A DNA stretch of 64,000 bases from Gliomastix tumulicola (Eukaryota > Ascomycota > Sordariomycetes > Hypocreales > Bionectriaceae). Positions 46,901 through 58,186 of the stretch are shown piece by piece (the stretch's first letter is position 1; each line of letters opens with the position of its first letter). Under the pieces are notes generated by a model. That model worked only from the letters and a program-made list of their open reading frames with translations. It searched no databases and was not told where the DNA came from. The position numbers and the translations under genes were made by a program. Location: NCBI GenBank assembly GCA_001599755.1, contig BCHX01000008.1:1860001-1924000 (forward strand). The letters are read 5' to 3'.

Positions 46901-48114
46901 CGGTCGATCGTGTTGTACATCTTGGAGGCAGCGGCGGCAGCCTCGGCGAAGGACTGGAAGTAAGGACCAATGGTTCCCATGTTGAACGCGCCCACCATGA
47001 CGGACATCATAGCCGTGGTGACGTCCATGAGTGGGAGCTCGCCACGAGCAAGGAAGGTAGATCCCTGCCAGAAACCGAGACCATAGTTCCAGTACAGGAG
47101 GGCCATGAATCCGGCCATCATCAGCGCCACTGAAACCTTCATCTTGATACCCCAAAGCTGGGAGGTTGTCAGATGCTTCGCATAGGTGCGGGCCAAGCGA
47201 TCCTGAGTGCCAAAGGCCACAGCCACGCGAATGGATGAGAGCACCTCATCAGCCACGTTGCTAGCATCGCCGAAAGACGACATCATAGGCACACTGTACT
47301 TGATGATGAACGACGAAGCAATGCTGGTGTTGATGGTCAAAGCGACGAGAGTGGAAGTCAGGATGAGAGTCAGCTTCCATGACTTGGTGAAACCAATCAC
47401 GAAACCGGTAATGAAGGTGGCAATAGACGAAATGAACATGCCAACCTTCTCCGAGATACCATCCTGAATCTTGGTCGCATCAGCGGTGATCTTAGTAGTC
47501 ACCTCACCAGCACCAAGCTTGTCGAAATAACCAATGTTCTGTCGGAGACAGCTCTCAAGGTAATGCTGGCGCATCTTGGCGGAAATATGCTCTCCGGTGT
47601 AGATGTAACCGACTGTTTGGATGTATGTAGCGACGAAGGTACCGATGGCGAGATAGACGAAGTAAAGCACATAGGAAGCCAGCTTAGCCTCGAATTGTGC
47701 CGACGTAATGACGTGAAGGGCAGTGTAGTCCTGGAATACACCCTGGAGACCACCGAAGATAATGGTCATACAGGGCAAGGCAGCACCAGACGCTACCGCG
47801 CAAATAGAGGAGATGGTGATGATGATCAAGTCGTTGCGCGTGGCGTACCGCCAGAGCGAGCCCAAGCCGTAGGAGCGCTCAGGGGTTTCGATCTGCCTTC
47901 TGAGAATCTCGGCCTCGTGCTCGGGAAGTAGACTCATGGGGTCTACAGGCTCTTCCTTCTCACCGGGCAGGCCAGGAGTATTGGGGGTCGATCCCGGGTC
48001 CTTCTCTCCTTCAGCCAGAGCCTTGTCCATGCCACCCATCGTCGCCGAGGACGCACGTGAGTTCGTGTCCTCGAGCGGGATGGCCGGCTCAGGCTGCTTC
48101 TTCTTCCAAAGCAT
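43997..48114 (-). CDS. ABCB-type full-size multidrug ABC transporter (Pmd1/Mdr1-like)
   Basis: There are two exons, 48114-45717 and 45660-43997, with a 56-nt intron (45661-45716; donor GTGAGT, ACTGAC branch site, acceptor TAG), giving 1353 residues. The layout is (TM6-NBD)x2. The first half has Walker A GASGSGKST near 465, signature LSGGQKQR near 574 and Walker B ILLLDEATSALD. A charged linker (EEEVRQASESVEDPVDEEEE) follows. The second half has Walker A GASGCGKST near 1148, LSGGQKQR near 1250 and ILLLDEATSALD. Both nucleotide sites look complete, unlike some fungal ABCB and PDR pumps with one degenerate site. The intron falls just after NPVQA in the first TM of half two. The protein should pump lipophilic compounds out across the plasma membrane at the cost of ATP. 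A Ste6-like peptide exporter is less likely, given the Mdr1-like N-terminus and paired canonical sites. Confidence 0.92.
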
Positions 48115-51100
48115 CTTGCCAGATGCTCGCCTTAGCAGGCGATGGTTATCGCTAGATGCTAGACCGTTTCGTTGTTTCGATGTGTCAGTCGTACCGTGTC
48201 TTCGTGACCCGTATTAATGTCGACCGGGAACGGATATGATGTTCTGTTGTGTTCGTCTTCCGTCTGTTGTCGAAGCAGGGGCCAACTTCTGCTCGAGACG
48301 GTCGTACAGATGAAAGATGAAAAGATTAAAAGATTGACAGTTTGACCTGGGAGGGTCTGAAAGGTAATGATCGTGGAATCGGGGGGACCTCGAAGGTAGA
48401 AAAGGGCCTTGAGAATCTCCGTCCCACCAAGGGGTGGACGGCACAAAATAGCTACACTCTTGACATGCCCAGCCAGGGATTGGCAACGCCCGGGAACATC
48501 GTCCTGGGATCTCCTCCTCGTGCCCACCGGGGACTAGCGTAGGATTGATGAGGGGACCCATTACCTCATGTTGCTTGCAGCTTATCCCAACAGGGTTTCA
48601 TGATATGTCGGCTCTGTCGAGGCTTAACTCAGCTCTCTGTAGGAACCCCGGCATCTCGTGCCAGAAAGCTGAGTCGCATCGATGGGTGTCAGGGTCCCCT
48701 GCTTGTTCGAACAAATGATGATCCCATGAAACAGCGAGCTCATACCAGGCTGCCGCTGGTCTCATCCTCTCAGCCCTCTGGATGGGACCCTGACCCCTTG
48801 TGCTGGGCATCTCCAGCCAATCTCTCTTTTTTTTCTCTCCTTTGTCATTCATGCTCTTGGCCTCGCTCACTGGTGGTGGCCCTCCCCGGAAGGTAGCACC
48901 AGAGTGCCTGTGGCTGCAGATATCTCTCAGCAACCTCAACTGACATATCACCACACATACCTGATCGGAACGGCGTCCCGCCATTTGGAATTCCTTACAG
49001 CCGAGTGTTCGGGGCTCTAGAATCCCCCGGGGGCGAATCTGCTCCTCAAACAGGTCGTGATTCGTGAGTGAAGTCAGCCTATCCTCACAGCTCCGTTCAC
49101 CATCGGCCTGCCTGAACGAGGTGGGAGACAAGATGATGACTCCATCGGCTCCATCAAAGACGAAAGCCAGGGCAGGTCCCCGATACTGAGCGGTACGTAC
49201 TAGTACTGCTGATTACTAGGTAGGATGGCGGATGGCGACCTGCAGCAAGAATGCCGATGGCACCTCCCTTCGTAGTAGTCAGTTGAGGTCGTGAAAGGGG
49301 CCAATCAGAGCCAGCCCACATGCCAGGGACGCCTTCCCTTGACCAAAAGCCTTAGATCGGGAGCACCGAATGCAGGAAAGCGGCGTTGGCAGAACCCCGT
49401 GGACCCACCGAACTGAGTAAGTCGGCAGCTGTGGTGGGAAAGTTCTTTCCTTCAGGAGCGGATGTGGGGTGGAAGCCGGAAAGAACAAACGGACTCCGTC
49501 CCTGCTCTGAATTCCCGGCGTGACATGTCCATCATGGAAAGCCTCAGTGTGACGAAACTAGGCCATGCGATTTGGAATCAGGGTTGAGGAATCAACAGCT
49601 TGTGGCTTCATATCTTTTCCTCAGCACAATTCGGCTCAATTCCGCCCCGGTGCGGGGTGGTGACGGCAACATTGACATGCCACCTGCAATATCAGAACCC
49701 ATGTTTCGGGATTCGGGATTCACTCCAATCCCTTCCTGCATGTAGTCAGAGTCCAGAGGCGACTCAGAGCTAAGGGGCGACTCGGGTGGCCATTTGCAAG
49801 GGCCGTCTCTATTATTAAATCAATGCAAATGTTCAGAAATTACAGTGCTCACGCGAGACGAGTCGAGCGGAAAATCCTTATTACAAGGTACCGGGGCTGT
49901 CCTGGTCGTCCGGTCAGTCTGTAATACACCGAGAATAACTCACTGGGCATAGGCATATGGACTCGCGAACGCTCGGGAATGTGTCGCCCATGATCTGACG
50001 GATCATTCAACAACGTGAACGATTTTATCAAGTCCTCGGACTTCACGCTATGACGTCTCGCTTTGCCTAGGCCCGGCTACCGGAGGACGACAGCCAAGTG
50101 TGCCCAGCGTAGGGCAAAGGATGATGGGGATACCCGAGGGATTGTCCACTAGACTCACTAGAGCCTTGATGAGACGGAGAGGCCATCAGGCTCCCGCGTG
50201 GTTTCTATATTAAGCATGGCCTGTGAATATAGGATCGTCCTTGAGGGGGCCACCTGATTCCAGTTCCTGAAACATGTGAGAGCTCTCAGCCACGAGGCCT
50301 GAGCCGCCTTATTGACACGGATTGTGGGAGTCCGGGGACAGGACATGCGAGAAGTTGACAGCCCTGGCAGTGGTTGATCTATGATTTACTGCAGTTCCCA
50401 TCTCATATAACCTCCGTCCCATCTTGGTCATGTTGTACACTTAGACGGGTAGCTAGGGTGCTGACTACAGCTGCGAGACGCTGATCAATCGCCATCTCAG
50501 CTCTCCATGTGGTGCATACAAAAACTCCTGTTGGTCCTGCCGTTTGCAGCTATGGGTAACACAGTGAATCCATGGGTAAGTCGGCTCTTTGGTGCGAATT
50601 AGACGAGCCGCTTACTGCTGGGTATTACGAGCAAATATTGTTAGAGCAGGCATGGGATCACTCCGATTTTTTTTTCTTGTTATTTTGGAGAACTCTGTCT
50701 ATATCGCCCTCTCGAGACAAAGCGCCAGTACCACATGGGGTCTGTAATTACTAAATCTTCAAAGAAAATGGGCATTTATGGGCAGGATTCATGAGTGACA
50801 AAGAAGCTGAAATGGGTATGAGTTGACATTGAAGGTTAATCTTAAGGCTATAGGGTAGGTAAGTAGGCAGGCAGAGATCTTCCCCACCCCCGCAACGGTC
50901 GAATTGATGATGGAAGCCTGGTTGCCTCATAGCTTCAACTGATGACCTATCCTCTCGCCACTGAATTGTTTTCAGCGGTATCAAGGGCTACCCTACCCGA
51001 AACCTTTCCAGCCCCCGACGTGTTCTTGCATCAAATCACGGCCACAGAAAATCCTCAAAGCACCTAACTTGAGACCCTTACTTCACCTTCATATCCTCAC

Positions 51101-51155
51101 TCACATCGACACCTCTCTTTCTTACTCATCGCCTCAGCATCAACCCAACCTAACA
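48115..51155. promoter_or_regulatory. 3-kb divergent intergenic region (ABC pump / SARAF homologue)
   Basis: This holds the promoters of two divergently read genes. The inverse of the AGTACTAGTA motif is at 49198-49207. A 177-codon minus-strand frame (48598-49131) and other short frames match no family I know. The region is more AT-rich around 49800-50800. No tRNA or mobile element is recognised. Confidence 0.5.
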
Positions 51156-52058
51156 ATGGCCAAGTCCAAGCCAAACAAAAACAAAAACGCCATCCTCCTC
51201 TCGGACGTCGAGACCCTCACCCTCCGCGGCAGCGGAGCAAAGACGACCAACCGCCGCGTCCCGCCGATCCCCCAGCTGAAATGCAAATCCCACCCTGCCC
51301 TCTGCCGCCTCGTCGAGCCCAAGCTCGACCTCATGCGCTGCACGAACCAGGGCTCCTCATACAACGAGGCCGACGTCGAGTGGTCGTGCTCCGCGACGCT
51401 GCCCGAGGAGGTCCGGCTCGGCAGCACGGATGTCATCTGCGAGGGGTACGACGGGCCAGATGACCCTTACGTGCTCAAGGGGAGCTGCGGCGTCGAGTAC
51501 CGTGTTGCCCTGACGCCCAAGGGCGAGCAACGGTATCCGGGGCTGGAGTCGCAGGGCCTGTCGGTGACAAAGTCGGACTGGTTTGCGATTGGCTTCATGG
51601 TGTTATTTGTTGGGGTTCTGGGGTGGATCGTGTACTCGGCCTTCACCAACTATCAAGCCAACAACCAAAGGAGACCGGGCAACCGACGCGGTCCCCGTGG
51701 AGGAGGGGGATGGGATGGCTGGGGAGGAGGAGGCGGAGGTGGTGGCGGACCAGGCTGGGATCCTCGATTCGGCGGTGACCCTCCTCCGCCGTATCCTGGC
51801 CGGAAGCCTCCTTCGAGCAGTGAGCAGCAGCAGCAAGGCTGGCGCCCAGGATTCTGGTCTGGCCTAGCTGGTGGCACAGCGGCTGGGTATGCGGCTGGTA
51901 ACTTGGGCAGGAATCGCGGCAACCGCAGGGACGACTACTCCTACGACAGCGCTCCTCAGGCCCGTCGCGGAGGTTCTTCATACTCATCTTCCTCCAGCGC
52001 TGGCCCTTCGGGCACAAGTCACGAGAGCACGGGTTTCGGCTCGACAAGTCGCAGATGA
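51156..52058 (+). CDS. SARAF homologue (store-operated calcium entry regulator family)
   Basis: This is a single exon of 300 residues from the ATG at 51156 (MAKSKPNKNKNAILLSDVET). The frame is open upstream to 51069 but has no earlier ATG. Matches to animal SARAF/TMEM66 are visible along the whole length: ILLSDVETLTL, RRVPPIPQLKC, DVEWSCSA, VICEGYDGPDDPYVLKGSCGVEY, one TM segment at about 143-161, then a Gly/Pro-rich tail with GFWSGLAGG and the terminal GFGSTSRR. Cysteines of the lumenal domain (43, 50, 62, 78, 95, 111) are kept. In animals SARAF sits in the ER membrane and slows STIM-Orai calcium entry. Fungi are generally thought to lack STIM and Orai, so its role here is open. The predicted start has no signal peptide, which is odd for this topology. 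Confidence 0.88.
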   Translation: MAKSKPNKNKNAILLSDVETLTLRGSGAKTTNRRVPPIPQLKCKSHPALCRLVEPKLDLMRCTNQGSSYNEADVEWSCSATLPEEVRLGSTDVICEGYDGPDDPYVLKGSCGVEYRVALTPKGEQRYPGLESQGLSVTKSDWFAIGFMVLFVGVLGWIVYSAFTNYQANNQRRPGNRRGPRGGGGWDGWGGGGGGGGGPGWDPRFGGDPPPPYPGRKPPSSSEQQQQGWRPGFWSGLAGGTAAGYAAGNLGRNRGNRRDDYSYDSAPQARRGGSSYSSSSSAGPSGTSHESTGFGSTSRR

Positions 52059-52581
52059 ACAACAATAATAGTTGTTTGAGGTATCAAGACAAGCAGCATG
52101 AGTTAATTACAAGTCGGTAATGGAACAGTGACCCCTTTATCCAACCCTCCGTGAACTCCCAAGCACCATCTCCTTCATCTCGTGTGATGCCGTTCTCCCA
52201 AAATGCTTATTTACATGCCGGAGGGCCAGGTGTGTGGCTCTGTCCGATGTTGTTGTTGGTACATGAGTTGGTCGTTCCTTTCCTTGCCAACCAGACTCAA
52301 AAGCTCCAGGATGGCTGGACTATGAACAGAATGTCCTGGAGTTCGTCTAAGCAGTGAAACCAAAGAGCGCCCAGAGTGTTTTCCTATCAAAAATTGCAGG
52401 ATAATGAAGCCGGGCAGCCGCCGAAGTGTTGCGCGTCGAAAATCGTCAAACTCCAAAAGAGCAATGTCGAAAAAAAAGAAAAAACCTCGTACAGTGAAAC
52501 AGAAGACTTGAACAGGCAGCAAGGACGGTCATGTAGCGAGTGACGATCGAGAAAACGGGCAATCGGAAGAGCACGGAAGCC
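52059..52581. other. Convergent 3' spacer (SARAF / Bre1)
   Basis: This is 523 bp between the 3' ends of two converging genes. It probably contains both 3' UTRs, with a short A/G-rich stretch near 52470-52490. No gene is seen. Confidence 0.5.
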
Positions 52582-55285
52582 CTAGTCATGTTGATGGTGG
52601 GCCTGCATGACGTCCATTTTGTCGAAAGATTTGGCGCAAGAAGGACATTTGCGCATGCGGTTGCTGATTCGATCCTCGATGCAGTTCTTGCAGAACAGGT
52701 GACCGCACGTTTTGAGGATCCGGTTCTTGAAGTTCTTCTCGCATATTGAGCAGACGGCAAAACGCTACATTTGTTAGCAAGCATCTTCCATGACCTGGAT
52801 GATGGAAAACTTACTCTGAGTCCTTCTTCCTCGACCGAATGGTTACTCAATGCCTTCCCCTTCCAATAATCGCGATCCTTCTGCGCATTCTCGATCCGCA
52901 CTTTGAGTTTCTCTACCTCGGTCTCCTGCACCGTGTTGCGCTCCTTGATCATGGCCGTGGCCGAGTCCTTTGACTTGACCAGACTCGTTAGGTCGCTGAT
53001 CTGCTTATTCAGAGTATCGGCTCGGCGGAGGGTGTCTTGGCTGCTCGTTTCGACCTTCTTGTTCTCCGTCAACAATAAGGCATTGGTCTGCCTGAGATCC
53101 GCGAGCTGCTTCTCCAGGTTGCTCAGCGTGGCCCGGCTCTGCGATTCGAGGTCCTTGAGCTGTGCGATGATTTCCGCGCTCTTGCTATTCTGAAGCCGTA
53201 GCGATCGAATCTCGCTGTTGCGAGTGTCGGCATCCTTTCGTGCCGCAAAATACTTCTGATCGGCCTTGCTCTTTTCGGCGAGCAACACCGACGTACGCTC
53301 CTCGAGGGCAGCAAAGTCCATGACCTTCTTCTGCGCCAGATCCTTCATCTTCTTGTAAGCCTTCTCGATCGAAGGCAGCTCCTGGTTGATACTCTGGAAA
53401 TCCATCAGCAGCTTTTTGTACTTCTGTTGAAGCTCCTCAGGCGATTGGCCCTCGATGTCATCAGCGCCAACGGTGCTCGCATCCCCACTCGACTCAAGTC
53501 GACTGAGCTTCGACTCTAGAGCTGTGATCCGGTCCTCTTTTGCAGCTACCAGCTCCTTGACCTGTTCCGCCGCGAGTTTCTCCTGGTCCATGCTGGCCTT
53601 ACGCTGGGTGTTCTCGGCCAGAATCTCGTCCCTTGCCGAACGAACGCGCGCCAGGTCTTGATCTCGAGAAACAATCTCCGCCTCCAACTCCTGGGTAATT
53701 TGGTTAGCATCGGCCTCGAGTTGCGACTTGAACGCTAATCTCTCTGCCTGTAGCTTTTCCGCATCTTCCCGCAACTGTTTGTTTGTCGCTTCCAGGTTGT
53801 TGATCCGCCGGATCAGATCCTCGTTTTGACTCTTGAACTGTTTGAAAACGTCGGTGCGAATAAAATCCTCGTCCGTCCATGTCTCCTTCCGGGCCTTGAG
53901 TGTCGAATTCTCTTCCTGCAACGTCCGGATCTCGGCCAAGAACTTATCGAGCTGCTCCTTCTGTTTGCTTGCTGCTGCCGTGGCCTCCTCATACTTTGCG
54001 ATCATCTCTGTGTTATCGACATTTCCATTCTTCGTTTCCGGTTCGGCGCTGCTTCCTGTTGCTGTACTCGGTTGGGTCACCCTGGTGAAGGCCTGCTGCT
54101 CAAGCTTTTGCACCTGGACGCTCTTCGCGCGATCCAGCCTCTTCTCGGCCTTGAAATACCGTAAGGTCGCCACATTGAGTTGCTCCGAGAGCTGATCCTT
54201 CTCGCTGCTCAGTCGGTCCAATTTCAACATGAAATCCTTCTTGGCTACCAGCAAGGTATTGATTTTAGCCTCGAACTCCCCAACATCGGGTGACACTTCG
54301 CCCCGATGCGTGGCCAGGCGATTGATAAACTTCTCAGCGCGGGCTATGATGCTCTTCCCCTTATCCTGCAGATGTTGTTGGAACTCTTGTAGATCCTTGA
54401 ATGCGACGGTTGTAAGGTATGGGCAGTCTAAAGCCGGAAGTTGGTAAGCATCCCAGGTATGTGACGTGTATTGGAGTCTGATGACTCACCTTCGTTTGAG
54501 GACGAATCTGATACTTTGGAGTCGGCCAACAGTTCCAATTCTTCGAGCACCTGCTTACAGTTAGCCGTTCTGGTTTCCTTGTGTGGTCCGGGGCCAAAGT
54601 GGACGGTACCTGTAGCCACCATGCGTCGATAATCCTGAGGTGGTCGTCATGATGGACTGATCTCTTATGAAGCTCTTCGAGACGAGATTCTGCTGTAGCG
54701 GCCTTTCGACTGTATTCTTGCATCTGCCGATATATTGCGCCCTTTGTGTACGCCTATAACGAAGCCCTGTCAGTATGATATCCAGGCCTGATAGAGGCGG
54801 CGATCGTGTAAAAATCGGGAGGGTAAAGCAAAGCGACATCGCGTTGGGGGGTTGAATCCATGAGCATCGAGAAGACTGCATTGCGCTGCGCCGACCGCCC
54901 GGAGCCAACGCCCGTCACACTATTCGCCACGAAGGTCTCGACGCGAGCAACGGGATAAGGCAACGCAGCCGACGTAATAGCAAAATCTGCGCTGTACCGG
55001 TGTCGGGTAAGGCATAGTCTCCCAACGCCATGAATGTCAAGCACGATTGTGGTCGGTGCGTCGGTGCAAGGAATGGGACAAGGGATGTGTGTGTGTGCTT
55101 ACATCGACCCAACTCTCCTCCTTCATTTCGGGCCCTTCATCCTTTGTTTTGGACCCATTGACGGCGAGTCTCTTACTTGGGGGCGCGAGGTCGTCGGCGC
55201 TGCTCATGGCAGGTCTCTTCCTGTCCTCCATTTTTGACATTGTGGACGGAAGAGGCGAGGCGGAGGCCGTCGTCGCTGCAGGCAT
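52582..55285 (-). CDS. bre1: Bre1 E3 ubiquitin ligase (histone H2B)
   Basis: There are five exons, 55285-55103, 54753-54610, 54550-54490, 54427-52815 and 52764-52582, with introns of 349, 59, 62 and 50 nt. Splicing gives 727 residues, normal for Bre1. The ATG at 55285 is the first in the frame. The N-terminus has DRKRPAMSSADDLAPPSKR, then KGAIYRQM, the Bre1 stretch LEELHKRSVHHDDHLR and AWWLQVLEELELL across the exon 2/3 junction. The body (about 150-640) is continuous coiled coil. The last exon encodes a C3HC4 RING finger (CSICEKNFKNR, CGHLFCKNCIE, RKCPSCAKSFD) and ends VMQAHHQHD. With the E2 Rad6, Bre1 places one ubiquitin on histone H2B, needed for H3K4 and H3K79 methylation and transcript elongation. 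It is nuclear. The gene shares a 661-bp divergent promoter with the Bdp1 gene. Confidence 0.95.
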
Positions 55286-55946
55286 CAGATCCGCGCGTGA
55301 CACCAGGCCGACGTCAGCAAAGCGGAGGGGGGAGGGCGTTCAGATGGACATGAGAGGACGATGCAAGCACTGGAAAGACGCGAGTGCGGCGTTTGAACTG
55401 TTGGATCGGGGGCGCGGACTGGTCGTGAAGAGGAAGCGGAGGGGTTAAGTTGTGCAATGGTGATGGGGAGAAAACATTGCCCCAGGCCAGGAGTTCGAAA
55501 TTTCGAAGTTCAAAGTCGCAAAACCAAAGTCACGGCGCCCCCTCAAAAAGGCTTAGCGCAGAGTCTAACCTGATTCAGCAGCTTCTTATCGGTGCAGGCG
55601 ACCGGGAGACATAAAGGTCTCGCCACAGTCGCACGAGCCCCACACAGGTTCTGGTCATCCTCTTTTATGTCACTCACTTGCAGCTCACGGATAAACCTCG
55701 CTCGGTCACACAACCCCACCATTCTCTCCCTCCAACCAACATTTTCCTCTCCTCGACCAGCCAGCCATTGATTGACTCATGTTTCAATCGGTCAATCGTG
55801 CCTTAGTTCATGGGAGTGATGATATGATCGTCGACAGCCTGCGGGTTTGCAGGCATACAGTATCTTTACTACATTACAATCCCCGACGGCCATCCGACCT
55901 CAATCGCACCGGCTCCTAAACTCCCCAACTATCCAACCATTCCGCC
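55286..55946. promoter_or_regulatory. Divergent promoter, Bre1 / Bdp1
   Basis: This is 661 bp between the start codons of two divergently read nuclear genes. A perfect 14-bp palindrome, TTCGAAATTTCGAA, lies at 55494-55507. The Bdp1-side leader (about 55690-55940) is C/T-rich. No named factor site is assigned. Confidence 0.6.
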
Positions 55947-57680
55947 ATGAGTTCCATGTTCAAGAAGCGAGGCGGCCTCGCCTTCAAGCCCAAGAGCGTC
56001 AGGCGACCCCCGGCCGCAGGTATCGCCACTCCTCAAGCGTCAAGCTCGACAGATTCGCCGGAGGAAACCGCCCCCCCTCTCTCTGATGCCCCTCCCAAGG
56101 CGCCTAGCATACGACAGGCCGAGACCGATACGAACGAGAGCACTCCCATCGAACCGTCACCGCCTGCTTCAATCAGCGAACAAGACCTACAAGATGGCCC
56201 TACCCCAGCCAAAGAAACCAGTGACAGTCGCTCACAACCCGAAGTAACGGAACAATCAGCCTCGGCCCCAGATGAGTCTACATGGGAGAGCGCGGCACAG
56301 CAGCCCAATCCACCAAGTGAATCCGTAGTGCCAATCCAGACCGAGACCGTTCCACAGCCGACTATAGAGCGAGAATCAGCCCCTCCAGCAGCAGAAGTTG
56401 AGAAGGAAACACCAGATCAGCCCTCAGCACATAGCACAGACGCCCTCGAAACCTCCGCCGAACCACTACCCTCCGAATCCACACCATCAACATCAGAGCC
56501 CTCGACACAGAAGAAAGCGGCGCGTCCTGCTGCGGCGAAGGCGAAAGCCGTCAAGGAATCATCCACCGAATCCTCACAGCCCAAGAAGCGCCAGAGGAAA
56601 GCCAAGTCTAGCCAGGACAATGGGCAAGAGCAGGACGGCGAGGACCAGGATGATGACGACTCACAGACGGCACCGAAGAAGCGGCGCAGGAAGTCAAAGG
56701 ACACCGACGGCAAGCCCAAGACAAGACGGACACGCGAGTTAACACCAGAGGACGCTGAAGATCAAATCGTCGACCACCAGAAACTCACCATGGCGGACCT
56801 CACTCGGGACCTCCACATCGGCAAGAAGTTCAGCCGCCATGACGAGCTCCGTGAGCGGGAGCGGCAGGCCCGCGTCAAGGCGAAACTCGGCAAGGACGAC
56901 TCGGAGGCTGCCGAGACGCCGTCCTCGGCGGCCGACAGTCCCAACCCGACCGCCAGCAAGAGCCAGACGGCACCGCCCACACCCGCGGAGCCGCAGCAGC
57001 AGCAGCAGCAAGGCTCCGGCGTGCAGTTCCGCATGGTTGACGGGCAGATCGTCCTGGACCAGAGCTCGCTGGTTATGGACCGGCACGCCCGCGCCGCCGC
57101 CACGCAGCACGACATGGAGACCATCGAGGAGAACGACTTCACGCGGCTCATCACGAGTAGCTCGTACATGAGTTCGTCCAAGCTCAAGGGCCCCAACATC
57201 TGGACGGCCGAGGAGACGGTCCTGTTCTACCGTGGGCTCGAGATGTTCGGCACCGACTTCGAGATCATCGCCCAGATGTTCCCCGGCAAGCAGCGCCGCA
57301 GCGTCAAGCTCAAGTTCAACCGCGAGGAGCGCCACAACCCCAAGCTCGTCGACGCCGCCCTCACCGGCGTCAAGAAGACACCCATGGACATGGACGAGTA
57401 CAAGGCCCTCACCGGCGGCGTCTTCGAGTCCGTCGAGAGCATCGAGGCGCAGCACCGCGAGCAAGAGGAGCACTTCGAGGCGAGGCAGAAGCAGCTCGCG
57501 GACGAGCAGGCCGAAATCATGCGCAAGCGCAAGGAGGAGCTCTTCGCCGACGACAACGGCAACAGCGGCGAAGCGGGCGCCGCGGATGGCAGCGGCAAGA
57601 AGAAGAAAAAGGGCAAGGGCAAAAAGCGACAGCACGATCCGGCATCACTAGGCGACCCGGAGGTCATCATGGATTTGTAA
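55947..57680 (+). CDS. BDP1: TFIIIB subunit B'' (Bdp1)
   Basis: This is a single exon of 577 residues from the ATG at 55947 (MSSMFKKRGGLAFKPKSVR), a conserved type of Bdp1 start. The first 250 residues are Ser/Thr/Pro/Glu-rich with basic patches (KKRQRKAK, PKKRRRKSK) that can act as nuclear signals. A conserved region follows (MADLTRDLHIGKKFSRHDEL). The SANT/Myb domain lies at about 418-470 (WTAEETVLFYRGLEMFGTD, FEIIAQMFPGKQRRSVKLKF, NREERHNPKLV). A Glu/Lys-rich helix and a lysine-rich tail close the protein. Bdp1, with Brf1 and TBP, forms TFIIIB, which recruits RNA polymerase III to tRNA and 5S genes. A QQQQQQ run at about 352 comes from a CAG repeat. The gene converges on Rad23. Confidence 0.92.
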   Translation: MSSMFKKRGGLAFKPKSVRRPPAAGIATPQASSSTDSPEETAPPLSDAPPKAPSIRQAETDTNESTPIEPSPPASISEQDLQDGPTPAKETSDSRSQPEVTEQSASAPDESTWESAAQQPNPPSESVVPIQTETVPQPTIERESAPPAAEVEKETPDQPSAHSTDALETSAEPLPSESTPSTSEPSTQKKAARPAAAKAKAVKESSTESSQPKKRQRKAKSSQDNGQEQDGEDQDDDDSQTAPKKRRRKSKDTDGKPKTRRTRELTPEDAEDQIVDHQKLTMADLTRDLHIGKKFSRHDELRERERQARVKAKLGKDDSEAAETPSSAADSPNPTASKSQTAPPTPAEPQQQQQQGSGVQFRMVDGQIVLDQSSLVMDRHARAAATQHDMETIEENDFTRLITSSSYMSSSKLKGPNIWTAEETVLFYRGLEMFGTDFEIIAQMFPGKQRRSVKLKFNREERHNPKLVDAALTGVKKTPMDMDEYKALTGGVFESVESIEAQHREQEEHFEARQKQLADEQAEIMRKRKEELFADDNGNSGEAGAADGSGKKKKKGKGKKRQHDPASLGDPEVIMDL

Positions 57681-58186
57681 GATTTTATATTCATTATTCG
57701 CACAGAAAACAGGGACAAACCGGCGTCAGGATGGTCTTGGTAGGGGAGGTTAAGATACCCAGGGAGAGGTTCGCCCCAGAAGGTCGAGACAGGCATGGCA
57801 ATAGGCAGGCAATGGCGCTCCGGGACCGGCTTACAGCCTAGTATCCGATGGACAAGGGATAGAAATTCATTATGCTTACCCGCGCTTCATTGAATTGACG
57901 AATATTCTAGCTACGGCGTGACAACGAATGGTGAATGTTTCAACGGATCGTCAACTCAACTCACTGGAGACACACTTGTCTTGCATGTGTCTTGCATCGA
58001 GATCGTCATTTCTTGGTCCATAGTAAAAAGAATTCAGCTAATGCCGAGTGAAATCCATCCATTCTCCATCCTGATCTCAAAGATATCTTTGGTTGACGCC
58101 ACGAAACAGCCCCTAGTCCCTCGTTATCATAAAGAACTTCCATCAAAAACCGAGCTCCTCTGTTTACTGGGGAAGTAATCCAGAGT
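57681..58186. other. Convergent 3' spacer (Bdp1 / Rad23)
   Basis: This is 506 bp between two converging genes, AT-rich compared with the flanking exons. It probably contains both 3' UTRs. The 86-codon plus-strand frame within it (57918-58178) lacks protein character. Confidence 0.5.

Noticed and set aside
54361..54723. 120-codon minus-strand frame overlapping bre1 exons 2-4
   Set aside because: It reads through two introns in a shifting relation to bre1; the spliced bre1 model accounts for the sequence.
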